The notes beneath the pieces were generated by a model. That model worked only from the letters and a program-made list of their open reading frames with translations. It did no database searches and was not told where the DNA came from. A program made the position numbers and the translations under genes. A stretch of 64,000 nt of DNA from the NCBI GenBank assembly GCA_004322425.1, contig SCVJ01000022.1, positions 1-64,000 on the forward strand, in the 5' to 3' direction. This document shows, piece by piece, positions 1-8,848 of the stretch (position 1 is its first letter; the number at the start of each line of letters is the position of its first letter). This DNA is from Chitinophagaceae bacterium. GTDB lineage: Bacteria > Bacteroidota > Bacteroidia > Chitinophagales > Chitinophagaceae.

Positions 1-21
1 GGGCGACTTAAAAGAACTTCA

Positions 22-29
22 TATTTTTG
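22..29 (+). promoter_or_regulatory. Candidate -7 element of fabI promoter
   Basis: TATTTTTG matches the Bacteroidota -7 consensus TAnnTTTG and lies 19 nt before the fabI start codon, giving a short leader. The -33 partner would fall at or before the window edge and cannot be judged. Confidence 0.5.
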
Positions 30-48
30 CAACGAAAAATAAAATCGT

Positions 49-861
49 ATGTCAAATAATTTATTGAAAGGGAAAAAGGGAATCATTTTTGGAGCATTGG
101 ATGAAAAATCAATTGCTTGGAAAACCGCATTGAAATGCTTTGACGAAGGAGCGCAATTAGTTTTAACAAATGCTCCCGTGGCTTTGCGCATGGGCGAAAT
201 CAACAAGTTGGCTACTGCTGTAAATGCTCCTGTAATTGGTGCCGATGTTGTAAACATGGACGACTTGAAAAATTTATTTGAAAAATCAATGGAACATTTC
301 GGGGGGAAAATTGATTTTATACTCCATTCTATTGGCATGAGTTTAAATGTTCGCAAAGGAAAACATTACACCGAAATGAATTATGAATGGAATCAAAAGT
401 CGATGGATATTTCAGCGTTGAGTTTTCACAAAGTGTTGAGAACTGCATGGGATATGGATGCGCTGAATGAATGGGGAAGTGTAGTTGCGCTTTCTTATAT
501 AGCGGCTCAACGTGTATTTCCTGATTATAATGAAATGGCTGATGCTAAAAGTTTATTAGAAAGTATAACTAGAAGTTTTGGTTACCATTACGGAGTAAAA
601 AATAAAGTTAGGGTTAATTCCATTTCGCAATCACCCACTAGAACTACTGCTGGAAGCGGCGTAAAAGGTTTTGATGGATTTATGAACTATGCTGAAAAAA
701 TGAGCCCGCTTGGAAATGCAAGCGGAGAAGATTGTGCGAACTACTGCACCTTAATGTTTAGCGATTATACACGAATGGTAACGATGCAAAATCTCTTTCA
801 CGACGGCGGATTTTCTTTTACTGGAGTTACTCAGGCAGTTATTGAGCAAATGGAAAAATAA
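49..861 (+). CDS. fabI: Enoyl-[acyl-carrier-protein] reductase (NADH), FabI
   Basis: FabI catalyses the last reduction of each fatty-acid elongation cycle, converting trans-2-enoyl-ACP to acyl-ACP in the cytoplasm. At 270 aa it has the usual length. It shows the divergent short-chain dehydrogenase nucleotide-binding N-terminus (GIIFGALDEKSIAW, residues 11-24), and the FabI active site is visible as Tyr150, Tyr160 and Lys167 (Y-x9-Y-x6-K). The SIGM segment near residue 95 and the RVNSISQSPTRT stretch are also typical. The gene stands alone on the plus strand and is closed by a strong hairpin terminator. FabD and FabH are encoded elsewhere in the window. Confidence 0.95.
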   Translation: MSNNLLKGKKGIIFGALDEKSIAWKTALKCFDEGAQLVLTNAPVALRMGEINKLATAVNAPVIGADVVNMDDLKNLFEKSMEHFGGKIDFILHSIGMSLNVRKGKHYTEMNYEWNQKSMDISALSFHKVLRTAWDMDALNEWGSVVALSYIAAQRVFPDYNEMADAKSLLESITRSFGYHYGVKNKVRVNSISQSPTRTTAGSGVKGFDGFMNYAEKMSPLGNASGEDCANYCTLMFSDYTRMVTMQNLFHDGGFSFTGVTQAVIEQMEK

Positions 862-884
862 TTCAAGGTTATTCAAGATCGCAT

Positions 885-917
885 AAAAAAGTCCCGATTT
901 CGGGACTTACTTTTTTT
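885..917. terminator. Bidirectional rho-independent terminator between fabI and the DUF2795 gene
   Basis: AAGTCCCG at 889-896 pairs with CGGGACTT at 901-908 around a 4-nt loop. It is followed by a T run on the plus strand and preceded by an A run, which is a T run on the minus strand, so it can serve both convergent genes. Confidence 0.85.
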
Positions 918-929
918 ACAGAAATAATT

Positions 930-1154
930 TTAGTGTTCTTCTTCATTGAACATAAAATCGCCCTGGCTTGGATAATCGGGCCAAATATCTTCAATGCTTT
1001 CATAAATTTCAATTCCTTCGTCCTCCAACTCTTGCAAATTCTCTACCACTTCAATAGGCGCTCCAGATCGAATAGCATAATCAATTAGTTCATCTTTTGT
1101 AGCCGGCCAAGGTGCTTCTTCAAGGTACGAGGCTAATTCTAAAGTCCAAAACAT
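930..1154 (-). CDS. DUF2795 family small acidic protein
   Basis: This 74-aa acidic protein begins MFWTLELASYLEEAPWPATK and contains IRSGAPIEVVENLQ and IEDIWPDYPS. I recognise these as the conserved Bacteroidota DUF2795 family. No catalytic motif is visible and the molecular function is unknown. Acidic residues and tryptophans dominate the C-terminal half, which suggests a small soluble binding protein, but that is only a guess. The gene is monocistronic, with a well-formed promoter about 70 nt upstream and a shared terminator with fabI. Confidence 0.85.
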   Translation of the reverse strand: MFWTLELASYLEEAPWPATKDELIDYAIRSGAPIEVVENLQELEDEGIEIYESIEDIWPDYPSQGDFMFNEEEH

Positions 1155-1223
1155 GTGTAAAATTTTGATTTAAAACGGGAGAGTTTAACTTATTAAGTTC
1201 TTAAGATAACCCTCGATTTTGCG

Positions 1224-1254
1224 CAAAAGTAGTGTTTACAGCGAATTTTTCAAA
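1224..1254 (-). promoter_or_regulatory. Promoter of the DUF2795 gene
   Basis: Read on the minus strand, TTTG (1254-1251) is followed after 19 nt by TACTTTTG (1231-1224), an exact match to the Bacteroidota -33/-7 pattern. It implies a leader of about 65 nt. Confidence 0.65.
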
Positions 1255-1338
1255 TCTACTTTTCAAAACATAAATTTTGATGTTTTTTTTAATAATAAGG
1301 TTTACAGATATTTGATTGCTTAAACAGGTTAAAATTTT

Positions 1339-1992
1339 ATGTTACTGGGACAAGATATTTATAAAAAGTATGATTCGGTGGAAGTGTTAAAAGGAGTAAA
1401 CATTTCTTTGCAAAGAGGAGAACTGGTTTCCATTGTAGGTCCTTCGGGTTCTGGTAAAAGCACATTGCTACACATATTGGGTACGCTTGATAAAGCCGAT
1501 TCTGGAAGTACGATTATTAATGGGGTAGATACAAAATCATTAACAGGGAAAAAATTAGCAGCATTCCGAAATCAACACATTGGTTTTGTATTTCAATTTC
1601 ATCATTTATTACCAGAATTTTCTGCTTTGGAAAATATTTGCATACCGGGATGGATTGCCGGAAGAGGAAAAAAAGAAGTAACCATTGAAGCAACAAAACT
1701 TTTAAAAATTATGGGGTTAAGCAATCGATCCAGCAATAAACCCAATCAATTATCTGGTGGCGAACAGCAACGAGTGGCAGTGGCAAGGGCTTTGATCAAT
1801 CAGCCCGATATCATTTTTGCCGATGAACCAACGGGTAATCTTGATTCTTCAAATGCAAAAGAGCTTCATGAATTGTTTCTAGAGTTAAAAGAAAAATTCA
1901 ATCAAACATTTTTAATTGTAACCCACAACGAAGAATTATCACTACTCAGTGATAGAGTTTTACACATGCAAGATGGGAAAATTGTAAATTAA
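1339..1992 (+). CDS. lolD: ABC transporter ATP-binding protein, LolD-like
   Basis: This is the ATPase subunit of a lipoprotein-releasing (LolCDE-type) or related export ABC system at the inner membrane. The 217 aa carry every NBD motif: Walker [10 protein letters not shown] (34-42), Q-loop Gln86 in FVFQFHHLLPE, signature LSGGE (138-142), Walker B IIFADEP (158-164) and switch His196. FQFHHLLPEF and the length are characteristic of LolD. No permease gene lies beside it, which is usual for Bacteroidota lolD as far as I recall. Its TAA overlaps the TAA of the convergent adenosyltransferase gene within a single TTAA. Confidence 0.85.
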   Translation: MLLGQDIYKKYDSVEVLKGVNISLQRGELVSIVGPSGSGKSTLLHILGTLDKADSGSTIINGVDTKSLTGKKLAAFRNQHIGFVFQFHHLLPEFSALENICIPGWIAGRGKKEVTIEATKLLKIMGLSNRSSNKPNQLSGGEQQRVAVARALINQPDIIFADEPTGNLDSSNAKELHELFLELKEKFNQTFLIVTHNEELSLLSDRVLHMQDGKIVN

Positions 1993-2552
1993 ATTCCGCG
2001 AGGTGTCCAAGGTATTTCTTGTGTCTTTAATCGCATAGCGGTAAATCGAGCCAACACAAATAAATAATCGCTCAAGCGATTCAGGTATTTAATAATTAAA
2101 GGTTCAACCAACAACCCTTTTTCTTGTAAACTTACACAACAACGCTCTGCTCTTCTACATACACATCGGGTAATATGAAGTGTTGAAACAGCAACATGTC
2201 CATTTGGAAGAATAAAGGATTTCATTACAGGAAGTTGATCGTTCATCGTATCAATTTCTGATTCCAATAACAGGATATCTTTTTCGTGTAAATCTGGAAT
2301 TTTTAGTTTTGTTTCTTTCTCCGGATCGCAAGCCAGTGAGGCACCAATGGTGAATAAGCGATCTTGTATTTCCAGTAATTGGTTATCTATTAAATGAATT
2401 TTCATATAGTCGAAACATAGACCTACATACGAATTAAGTTCATCAATAGTTCCGTAAGTTTCTATTCGACTATGTGATTTGAAAACTTTGGTGCCACCAA
2501 TAAGTGAGGTTTTTCCAAGATCTCCCGTTTTTGTATAAATTTTTTGCGACAT
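1989..2552 (-). CDS. Cob(I)alamin adenosyltransferase, PduO type
   Basis: This enzyme transfers the adenosyl group of ATP to cob(I)alamin to make adenosylcobalamin. The N-terminal TKTGDLGKTSL (residues 7-17) is the PduO-type ATP-binding motif. The RCVCRRAER segment and the closing NRLSDYLFVLAR helix are also typical. I chose the ATG at 2552 (187 aa, MSQKIYTKTGDLG) because the family starts just before YTKTGD, whereas an upstream in-frame start at 2588 would add a nonhomologous tail running into the neighbouring gene. It lies 7 nt downstream of the MacB-like ATPase, so the two are probably co-transcribed. Confidence 0.92.
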   Translation of the reverse strand: MSQKIYTKTGDLGKTSLIGGTKVFKSHSRIETYGTIDELNSYVGLCFDYMKIHLIDNQLLEIQDRLFTIGASLACDPEKETKLKIPDLHEKDILLLESEIDTMNDQLPVMKSFILPNGHVAVSTLHITRCVCRRAERCCVSLQEKGLLVEPLIIKYLNRLSDYLFVLARFTAMRLKTQEIPWTPRGI

Positions 2553-2559
2553 AAAAAAA

Positions 2560-3270
2560 TTAATGACTATACGTACCCACGGTTTCATTCAAAGCATCAC
2601 TTTCAATTAATCCGTCTCTCAAACGAATAATACGATGTGCATGGTTGGCAATATCGGTTTCGTGAGTAACCAAAACAATTGTATTTCCTGCAGCATGAAT
2701 TTCATTGAATACTTCCATAATCTCATACGAAGTTTTAGAATCCAAGTTTCCTGTAGGTTCATCCGCTAGAATAATTGACGGATTATTTACAAGTGCTCTG
2801 GCAATGGCTACACGTTGGCATTGACCACCACTCAACTCATTGGGTTTGTGATGATGCCTGTCTGTAAGATTAACCATTTCTAAAACTTGCATTGCTTTTT
2901 CACTTCTCAATTTTTTATTCATTCCGGCATACACTAACGGGAGAGCTACATTTTCGAGGGCCGTCAGTCGGGGCAGTAAATTAAACTGCTGAAATACAAA
3001 GCCAATTTCCTTATTTCTAATTTCAGCCAATTTATTGTCTTCAGTTTCGCTTATGTTTTGCTTGTTTAGCGTATAACTTCCCGAAGTAGGCGTATCCAAA
3101 CATCCAATAATATTCATCAATGTACTTTTGCCAGAGCCCGATGGGCCCATCAGTGCAACGTATTCATTTTTCAAAATTTCTATTGTAATGCCTTTCAATA
3201 CCGGCAATTCCATCTTTCCCATAAAATAACTCTTTCTAATTTCATCGAGATGGATGATGATGTTTTGCAT
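2560..3270 (-). CDS. ABC transporter ATP-binding protein, MacB/LolD family
   Basis: This 236-aa nucleotide-binding subunit belongs to the MacB/FtsE-like export branch. It has Walker [10 protein letters not shown] (42-50), Q-loop Gln94 in [10 protein letters not shown], signature LSGGQ (146-150), Walker B IILADEP (166-172) and switch His203. The residue after the signature is Cys (LSGGQCQR) where Gln or Arg is more common, which is a tolerated change. No permease (FtsX/MacB domain) is encoded nearby, so the transported substrate cannot be assigned. It is first gene of an operon with the cobalamin adenosyltransferase. Confidence 0.85.
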   Translation of the reverse strand: MQNIIIHLDEIRKSYFMGKMELPVLKGITIEILKNEYVALMGPSGSGKSTLMNIIGCLDTPTSGSYTLNKQNISETEDNKLAEIRNKEIGFVFQQFNLLPRLTALENVALPLVYAGMNKKLRSEKAMQVLEMVNLTDRHHHKPNELSGGQCQRVAIARALVNNPSIILADEPTGNLDSKTSYEIMEVFNEIHAAGNTIVLVTHETDIANHAHRIIRLRDGLIESDALNETVGTYSH

Positions 3271-3302
3271 AAATACCTTTAAATAAGAAATAATTTACTG
3301 AA

Positions 3303-3310
3303 CAAATATA
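3303..3310 (-). promoter_or_regulatory. Candidate -7 element for the MacB-like ATPase operon
   Basis: On the minus strand TATATTTG fits TAnnTTTG and lies about 33 nt before the start codon. No clear TTTG is present at the expected -33 distance. The rest of 3311-3430 shows nothing further. Confidence 0.45.
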
Positions 3311-3469
3311 ATCCATTACCATTTTGTGGCTTTTAGTTTTTGGTTGATGGTTGTTTTATGATGATGTTCGGTAAAAAGAGTGCAAAAAATAAGTAAGGTT
3401 AAAGACATAGTTGTATTAATTTTCTCTTGTTATCTTCGTCCTCTTTGGTAAACAAAGGGATTAAATCAG

Positions 3470-4465
3470 ATGGAAGCAAAGATTGTCATGAGCGGAATTC
3501 GGCCCACAGGGTTTCTGCACCTAGGAAATTATTTCGGGGCATTGCAAAATTACGTGCTGTTGCAACAGCAATATCCTTGCTTTTTCATGGTGGCTGATTT
3601 ACATTCCTTAACTACACACCCCGACACAAAAGAGCTGAAGGAAAATGTTCATCGGGTTTTAGCAGAAAATATTGCTTGTGGTATTGATCCCAATCAAGCT
3701 ACATTATATTGTCAAAGTCATATTCCAGAAACTTCGGAGCTTTATCTCTATTTGAATATGTTAGCCTACAAAGGTGAGCTGGAAAAAACGGTAACATTTA
3801 AAGAAAAAGTACGTTTGCAACCAGAAAATGTAAACGCCGGATTATTGACCTATCCTGTTCTCCAAACAGCCGATATTATTTTACATCGTGCTTCATTGGT
3901 TCCTGTGGGAAAAGATCAGGAACAGCATTTGGAAATGGCACGCAATTTTGTAGCTCGGTTTAATCATAGATATGGTATCGTTTTTCCTGAACCACATGCT
4001 TTTAATTTCGGCTCAAATTTAATTAAAGTGCCTAGTTTAGATGGAAGTGGAAAAATGAGCAAGAGTGAAAATCAAAACGCAACAATTTTTTTAGCCGATG
4101 AAGACGAAACAATTCGAAAAAAAGTGATGCGTGTTAAAACCGATAATGGACCAACATCGGAACAAACTCCAAAGCCAGATTATATTGAAAATATTTTTCT
4201 GCTTATGAAACTTGTAAGTACCGAAGAGGTTTTCAATCAATTTGAAGTAGCGTATAACAATTGTACTATTCGCTACGGCGATATGAAGAAGCAGTTGGCA
4301 GAAGATATGATTAATTTTGTTGCCCCTATTCGCAGTAAGGCACAAGATTTGTTTGCAAACAAAAAGTATCTACAGGAAGTAATGGAGCAAGGGGCAGCAA
4401 AAGCACGTCAAAGTGCAAAGAGTACAATGGAGATTGTACGGCATTCAATGGGGTTGAATTATTAA
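3470..4465 (+). CDS. trpS: Tryptophanyl-tRNA synthetase
   Basis: A class I aminoacyl-tRNA synthetase that charges tRNA-Trp. The 331 aa match the compact bacterial TrpRS. The HIGH-type motif is TGFLHLGNY (13-21) and the KMSKS loop is intact at 195-199 (GKMSKSE). Other conserved blocks are MVADLHSLTTH (40-50) and VPVGKDQEQHLE near 144-155. The start ATG gives MEAKIVMSGIRPTG, the normal N-terminus. A TATCTTCG element at 3431-3438, one base off the -7 consensus, may be the promoter. Confidence 0.97.
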   Translation: MEAKIVMSGIRPTGFLHLGNYFGALQNYVLLQQQYPCFFMVADLHSLTTHPDTKELKENVHRVLAENIACGIDPNQATLYCQSHIPETSELYLYLNMLAYKGELEKTVTFKEKVRLQPENVNAGLLTYPVLQTADIILHRASLVPVGKDQEQHLEMARNFVARFNHRYGIVFPEPHAFNFGSNLIKVPSLDGSGKMSKSENQNATIFLADEDETIRKKVMRVKTDNGPTSEQTPKPDYIENIFLLMKLVSTEEVFNQFEVAYNNCTIRYGDMKKQLAEDMINFVAPIRSKAQDLFANKKYLQEVMEQGAAKARQSAKSTMEIVRHSMGLNY

Positions 4466-4548
4466 TTAATAAATATAGAAACGGAGTAATAAAATTACTT
4501 TATCTTGATAGCCGTTTTTGTACTAGAATAAAATTTGAATCGAAAATA

Positions 4549-5184
4549 ATGGCGAAACTAAAAAAACCAAAACACATTGCAATAGCCGGTAATATTGGTG
4601 CCGGAAAAACAACGTTAACAGAAATGTTGAGCAAACATTATAAATGGATTCCACAATTTGAAGATGTGGATCGCAACCCATATTTGTTTGACTTTTACGA
4701 AGACATGCCACGTTGGAGTTTTAATCTTCAAATTTATTTTCTCAATAGCCGTCTCTCTCAATTAGTGGAAATAAAGCAAGGAACCGAAACAGTAATTCAA
4801 GATAGAACCATCTATGAAGATGCTCATATTTTTGCTCCCAACCTGCACGATATGGGATTGATGGGTAAACGTGATTATGAAAATTACTACAGTTTTTACA
4901 ACACGTTAAAGCAAATGGTGGACCCACCCGATTTACTTATTTATCTCAAAGCGTCTGTCCCAACTTTAGTAGGTCAAATTCAAAAACGTGGTCGTGAGTA
5001 CGAAGAAAATATTCGATTGGATTATTTAAAAAAACTAAACGAGTATTATAACAAATGGATTGATAGTTACAAAGATGGTCCTGTGTTAATGATTGATATT
5101 GACAACAATAAATTTCCGGAGAATGAAGAACATTTTGGAGAAATTATCCAAAAAATAGATGCGCAGATTTATGGATTATTTTAA
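4549..5184 (+). CDS. Deoxynucleoside kinase family protein
   Basis: It is predicted to phosphorylate deoxynucleosides (dA, dG or dC type) in the salvage pathway. The 211 aa show the P-loop GNIGAGKTT (14-22), the catalytic DR motif in DRTIYED (85-91) and an Arg-containing lid segment (IQKRGREYEE). These are the hallmarks of the dNK/dGK/dAK family. The exact nucleoside preference cannot be read from sequence alone. It follows trpS by 83 nt and meets the next gene tail to tail with overlapping stop codons. Confidence 0.9.
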   Translation: MAKLKKPKHIAIAGNIGAGKTTLTEMLSKHYKWIPQFEDVDRNPYLFDFYEDMPRWSFNLQIYFLNSRLSQLVEIKQGTETVIQDRTIYEDAHIFAPNLHDMGLMGKRDYENYYSFYNTLKQMVDPPDLLIYLKASVPTLVGQIQKRGREYEENIRLDYLKKLNEYYNKWIDSYKDGPVLMIDIDNNKFPENEEHFGEIIQKIDAQIYGLF

Positions 5185-5714
5185 TTGTAATTAGAAAAAA
5201 GACTTAACTCCTGTAAACGTTGTTCAATTTTTTTGAGCCATTCTTCTTGCTTTGGTTTATTGCGGCTGTTTTCTGTTTCCTTATCGTATTGCAATTGAAA
5301 GCTACCTTCCTCGGATGCAATTCTTTCATAAATAGCGTTTAGATCTTCTTGAAAAGTAATCTTGTTGAATGTGTATTCCAGAATGGCTTTATGAAGTTGA
5401 CGAGCAAAAATTTCAGCAATATCAAAATGGCCTTGTTCGTGCTGTAGTATCCAATCGTTTTGAATGCGACCCCATGAATTGTATTTATTAAATCGGCATT
5501 CGATAGTATGAGAAATACTGCTATTTACAAATTTGTATGAAAACCCAAGATGAGTATTGGTAACTGCTGCTGACTCTGTTTTTTTGGGAGGAATAGATTT
5601 GAAATCACTCCATTTCAGTTTTCTTTCTGATGACCAAGGCAAATAAGAGTCGCTTGTTTGAGCGTTCAACAGAAAACAACTCATCGACAAAAATGTTAAC
5701 AGTAATAATTTCAT
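5181..5714 (-). CDS. Secreted DUF922-like putative zinc protease
   Basis: From the ATG at 5714 the protein is 177 aa with a clean signal peptide (MKLLLLTFLSMSCFLLNAQ). A start at 5762 would put an unlikely charged stretch ahead of it. The mature part contains the conserved WSDFK near residue 35 and HEQGH (His92, Glu93, His96), an HExxH-type zinc site in the context LQHEQGHFDIAE. This is the pattern I associate with DUF922 predicted extracellular metallopeptidases. The C-terminal third is Glu/Lys/Gln-rich and probably helical. Substrate is unknown and protease activity is an inference. Confidence 0.7.
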   Translation of the reverse strand: MKLLLLTFLSMSCFLLNAQTSDSYLPWSSERKLKWSDFKSIPPKKTESAAVTNTHLGFSYKFVNSSISHTIECRFNKYNSWGRIQNDWILQHEQGHFDIAEIFARQLHKAILEYTFNKITFQEDLNAIYERIASEEGSFQLQYDKETENSRNKPKQEEWLKKIEQRLQELSLFSNYN

Positions 5715-5793
5715 GATAGCAAATAAACGAAAAAACCGAACAAAAATTTTGTTAGAACGCACTTAGAGTTGATTAACCTGAAACGAAAGAATT

Positions 5794-7389
5794 TTAAAGG
5801 ATTGGTGCTCCTGCCAATGTTTCTTGCGAAACTCCAGAACTATATTTTTCAAAATTCTTAACAAATAAACCGGCTAAATATTTAGCTTTCTCGTCGTAAA
5901 CATTTTTATCTGTCCAAGTATTTCTCGGGTTCAAAATAGCGCTATCGACATTTGGGCAAGTAGTGGGAATCTGAAATCCAAATATGGGATGCTGATCAAA
6001 TTGAACATTTTCAAGTTTACCTTCCAAAGCCGCAGCAATCATAGCTCGTGTATTGGAGAGTTTCATTCGAGTTCCTTCGCCATAAGCTCCGCCTGTCCAT
6101 CCCGTATTTACTAACCAAACAGTTACTTTATTTTCGTTCATCTTCTTACCCAACATTTCGGCATATTTACCAGGATGAAGGGGTAAAAAAGGTGCTCCAA
6201 AACAAGCACTAAAAGTAGATTTCGGTTCCTTTACATCCGTTTCTGTTCCCGCAACTTTTGCTGTATATCCACTTATAAACTGATACATGGCTTGTCCGGC
6301 AGAAAGTTTTGAAATAGGTGGTAAAATGCCAAAGGCGTCGCACGTAAGAAAGAAAATATTTTTTGGCAAGCCGCTTATTGAAGGATTTAAGGAATTAGTT
6401 ATAAAATGCAAAGGATAAGAAACTCTAGTGTTTTCAGTAACCGAAGCATCATCAAAATTTATTTTATTGGAATCAATAAAGAAGCATGTGTTTTCAACAA
6501 TGGCTCCCGGCTGAATAGCATTAAAAATTTCAGGTTCTTTTTCCTCAGTTAAATGAATACACTTTGCATAACAGCCACCTTCAAAATTGAAAATAGTATT
6601 ATTAGTCCAACCATGCTCATCATCGCCAATCAGTTTCCGATTGGGATCGGCACTAAGTGTAGTTTTTCCAGTTCCACTCAAGCCAAAGAAAATTGCTGTA
6701 TCGCCATCTTGTCCCACGTTGGCGCTACAATGCATGCTTAATACATTCTTTTCTTGCGGTAAAATATAATTTAGAATAGTGAAAATTCCTTTTTTCATTT
6801 CACCTGTATAACCCGAACCTGCAATTAAAATAGTTTTATGCTTAAAGGATATCAAGGATACATTCTGCTGACGAATACCACATTCTTTAGGATCTAGTAA
6901 TAAACCTGGACAGACAATCAATTGCCATTCGGGACTGAAATTTATCAACTCTTCTTCTTTGGGACGAAGAAACATATTATAAGCAAACAGATTGCCCCAA
7001 GGTTTTTCATTAAATACTCGAAAGTTTAAACGAAAACGAGGATCGGCACATGCAGAACAATCTCTTACCCAAACTTCCGGCAGATTTATTATGTAGTCTG
7101 AAATTTTACTATAAATAATGTCATAGTATTTTTCAGCTAATGGAATGTTGAACTCGTTCCAATGAACTAATTCTGCTGTAAGTTCATCATGAACTGTGAA
7201 TTTATCTTTCGGACTTCTTCCAGTAAAGCTGCCTGTATTTATTACTAATGCTCCTGTATCATTTAAAACGCCTTCACCAAGTTGCAAGGTGCTTTCAATC
7301 AATTCTTTTGGTGCAAGTTGGTAATGAATCTTTCCGTTTAATTTTTTTCCGTTGATACTCAAAATTTCATTTTCAATCGATGGCAGCAT
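5794..7389 (-). CDS. pckA: Phosphoenolpyruvate carboxykinase (ATP)
   Basis: It interconverts oxaloacetate and phosphoenolpyruvate using ATP/ADP, the entry step of gluconeogenesis. The 531-aa protein has the ATP-type signature: TGRSPKDKF (56-64) for oxaloacetate binding, the P-loop GLSGTGKTT (236-244) and the kinase-2 metal site LIGDDEHGW (253-261). The conserved RDCSACADPRFRLN block at 109-122 also fits. It is a single-gene unit with an excellent promoter. Confidence 0.97.
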   Translation of the reverse strand: MLPSIENEILSINGKKLNGKIHYQLAPKELIESTLQLGEGVLNDTGALVINTGSFTGRSPKDKFTVHDELTAELVHWNEFNIPLAEKYYDIIYSKISDYIINLPEVWVRDCSACADPRFRLNFRVFNEKPWGNLFAYNMFLRPKEEELINFSPEWQLIVCPGLLLDPKECGIRQQNVSLISFKHKTILIAGSGYTGEMKKGIFTILNYILPQEKNVLSMHCSANVGQDGDTAIFFGLSGTGKTTLSADPNRKLIGDDEHGWTNNTIFNFEGGCYAKCIHLTEEKEPEIFNAIQPGAIVENTCFFIDSNKINFDDASVTENTRVSYPLHFITNSLNPSISGLPKNIFFLTCDAFGILPPISKLSAGQAMYQFISGYTAKVAGTETDVKEPKSTFSACFGAPFLPLHPGKYAEMLGKKMNENKVTVWLVNTGWTGGAYGEGTRMKLSNTRAMIAAALEGKLENVQFDQHPIFGFQIPTTCPNVDSAILNPRNTWTDKNVYDEKAKYLAGLFVKNFEKYSSGVSQETLAGAPIL

Positions 7390-7413
7390 AAATTAATTTT
7401 ATGATAGAATTCG

Positions 7414-7445
7414 CAAAGTTAGGGTTGCAAAGTTTTACATCCAAA
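7414..7445 (-). promoter_or_regulatory. Promoter of pckA
   Basis: On the minus strand TTTG (7445-7442), then 20 nt, then TAACTTTG (7421-7414): a full match to the Bacteroidota promoter. It lies about 25 nt before the start codon. Confidence 0.65.
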
Positions 7446-7544
7446 CAGGTGTTAGTTTCATTTTTAGTATTCAAAATCTAGTACTATTAAGTGATAAAAT
7501 TCATTGATTAGCAGTACTATTGTGGTCTAGTAAAATTTTTGAGT

Positions 7545-8834
7545 ATGAAATATCTGCCTTTAAATCCACAAATTTTTAAAGATAACCGAGCTCGATTTAT
7601 TCGGGAGTTACTTCCTCAGTCCATCGCTATTTTCAATAGTAACGATGAACTGCCTATGAACGCTGATGCTCAATTCAAATTCAAACAAAATTCAGATTTA
7701 TTTTGGCTCACAGGAATTACACAGGAAGATACTATGTTGGTTCTTTTTCCTGATAATTCCGAAAAAAAGTTTCGTGAAGTATTGGTATTGGTACGTCCCA
7801 ATGAGTTGAAAGAAAAATGGGATGGAAAGAGATTGCGAAAAGAGGAGGCTATCGCCATTTCAGGAATTGAAAATATTGTTTGGCTAGATAGTATAGAACC
7901 TTTTTTACAAAAGTGGATTCATTGGAGTGAAAATATTTATCTCAATACGAATGAGCACGATAGAAAATCTAATTGGGTTTCGGTTCGAGACTATCGATAT
8001 GCTGCTGAAATGAAAGCGAAGTATCCGTTGCATAACTACAAACGAAGTGCACAGATTTTAAAAAAGTTAAGAGCTATAAAATCTGCCGGCGAAGTGGCAA
8101 TTATGCAGCAAGCAATTGATATTACAGAAAATGCTTTTCGTCGATTATTAAAATTTATAAAACCCGGCGTGATGGAATATGAAATAGAAGCCGAAATTTG
8201 GCATTCATTTTTATCTCAAAGGGCCACGGGCACGGCTTATGGAAGCATTATTGCCAGTGGCGACAGGGCTCGCACACTTCATTACATTGCCAACAATCAG
8301 GAATGCAAAACTGGTGAAATGATTTTGATGGATTTTGGTGCTGAATATGGCGGCTATTGTGCAGATCTTACAAGAACCATTCCGGTAAATGGAAAGTTTA
8401 CGGCAAGACAAAAGAAAATTTATAATACTTGTTTGAACTTGCATAATTATTGTAAAACAATATTGAAGCCAGGGATTTCTATTCTCGATTATCATGATAA
8501 GGTTGGTGATAAAGCCACCGAATTGTTTCTAAAAGTAGGGTTAATAAAAAAGAAAGATGTTGCCAATGAAGATTTGGAAAACAGGGCTTATCGAAAATAT
8601 TTATATCATGGAATTTCTCACCATTTGGGAGTTGACGTACACGATTTAGGCACTATGACGGATCCTATAAAACCGGGAATGGTGTTTACAATTGAACCGG
8701 GAATTTATATCGAAGAAGAGCAAATGGGAATCCGCATTGAAAACAATGTGTGGATTACTAAAAACGGAAATGTTGATTTAATGAAAAATATTCCTATTAC
8801 AGTTGAAGAAATAGAATCATTAATGAAAAGATAA
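7545..8834 (+). CDS. pepP: Xaa-Pro aminopeptidase (M24B)
   Basis: A cytoplasmic dinuclear-metal peptidase that removes N-terminal residues preceding proline. The N-terminal half is the aminopeptidase P N domain. The C-terminal pita-bread domain carries the five metal ligands: two Asp in MDFGAEYGGYCADLTRT, His in GISHHLGVDVHD, Glu in TIEPGIY and Glu in MGIRIENN. The ATG at 7545 (429 aa) is preferred over a TTG two codons upstream. It precedes pssA by 14 nt and probably heads the pepP-pssA-purS run. Confidence 0.9.
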   Translation: MKYLPLNPQIFKDNRARFIRELLPQSIAIFNSNDELPMNADAQFKFKQNSDLFWLTGITQEDTMLVLFPDNSEKKFREVLVLVRPNELKEKWDGKRLRKEEAIAISGIENIVWLDSIEPFLQKWIHWSENIYLNTNEHDRKSNWVSVRDYRYAAEMKAKYPLHNYKRSAQILKKLRAIKSAGEVAIMQQAIDITENAFRRLLKFIKPGVMEYEIEAEIWHSFLSQRATGTAYGSIIASGDRARTLHYIANNQECKTGEMILMDFGAEYGGYCADLTRTIPVNGKFTARQKKIYNTCLNLHNYCKTILKPGISILDYHDKVGDKATELFLKVGLIKKKDVANEDLENRAYRKYLYHGISHHLGVDVHDLGTMTDPIKPGMVFTIEPGIYIEEEQMGIRIENNVWITKNGNVDLMKNIPITVEEIESLMKR

Positions 8835-8848
8835 CTTAGTTGGATTCT

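Noticed and set aside
1..30. Likeness between the first bases of the window and the start of sprA (both contain GCGACTTAAAAGAA).
   Set aside because: The similarity is 14 nt in AT-rich DNA with different contexts (non-coding and coding). No longer duplication follows.
2553..2588. Longer cobalamin adenosyltransferase starting at 2588.
   Set aside because: The added 12 residues are not family-like and overlap the upstream ATPase gene.
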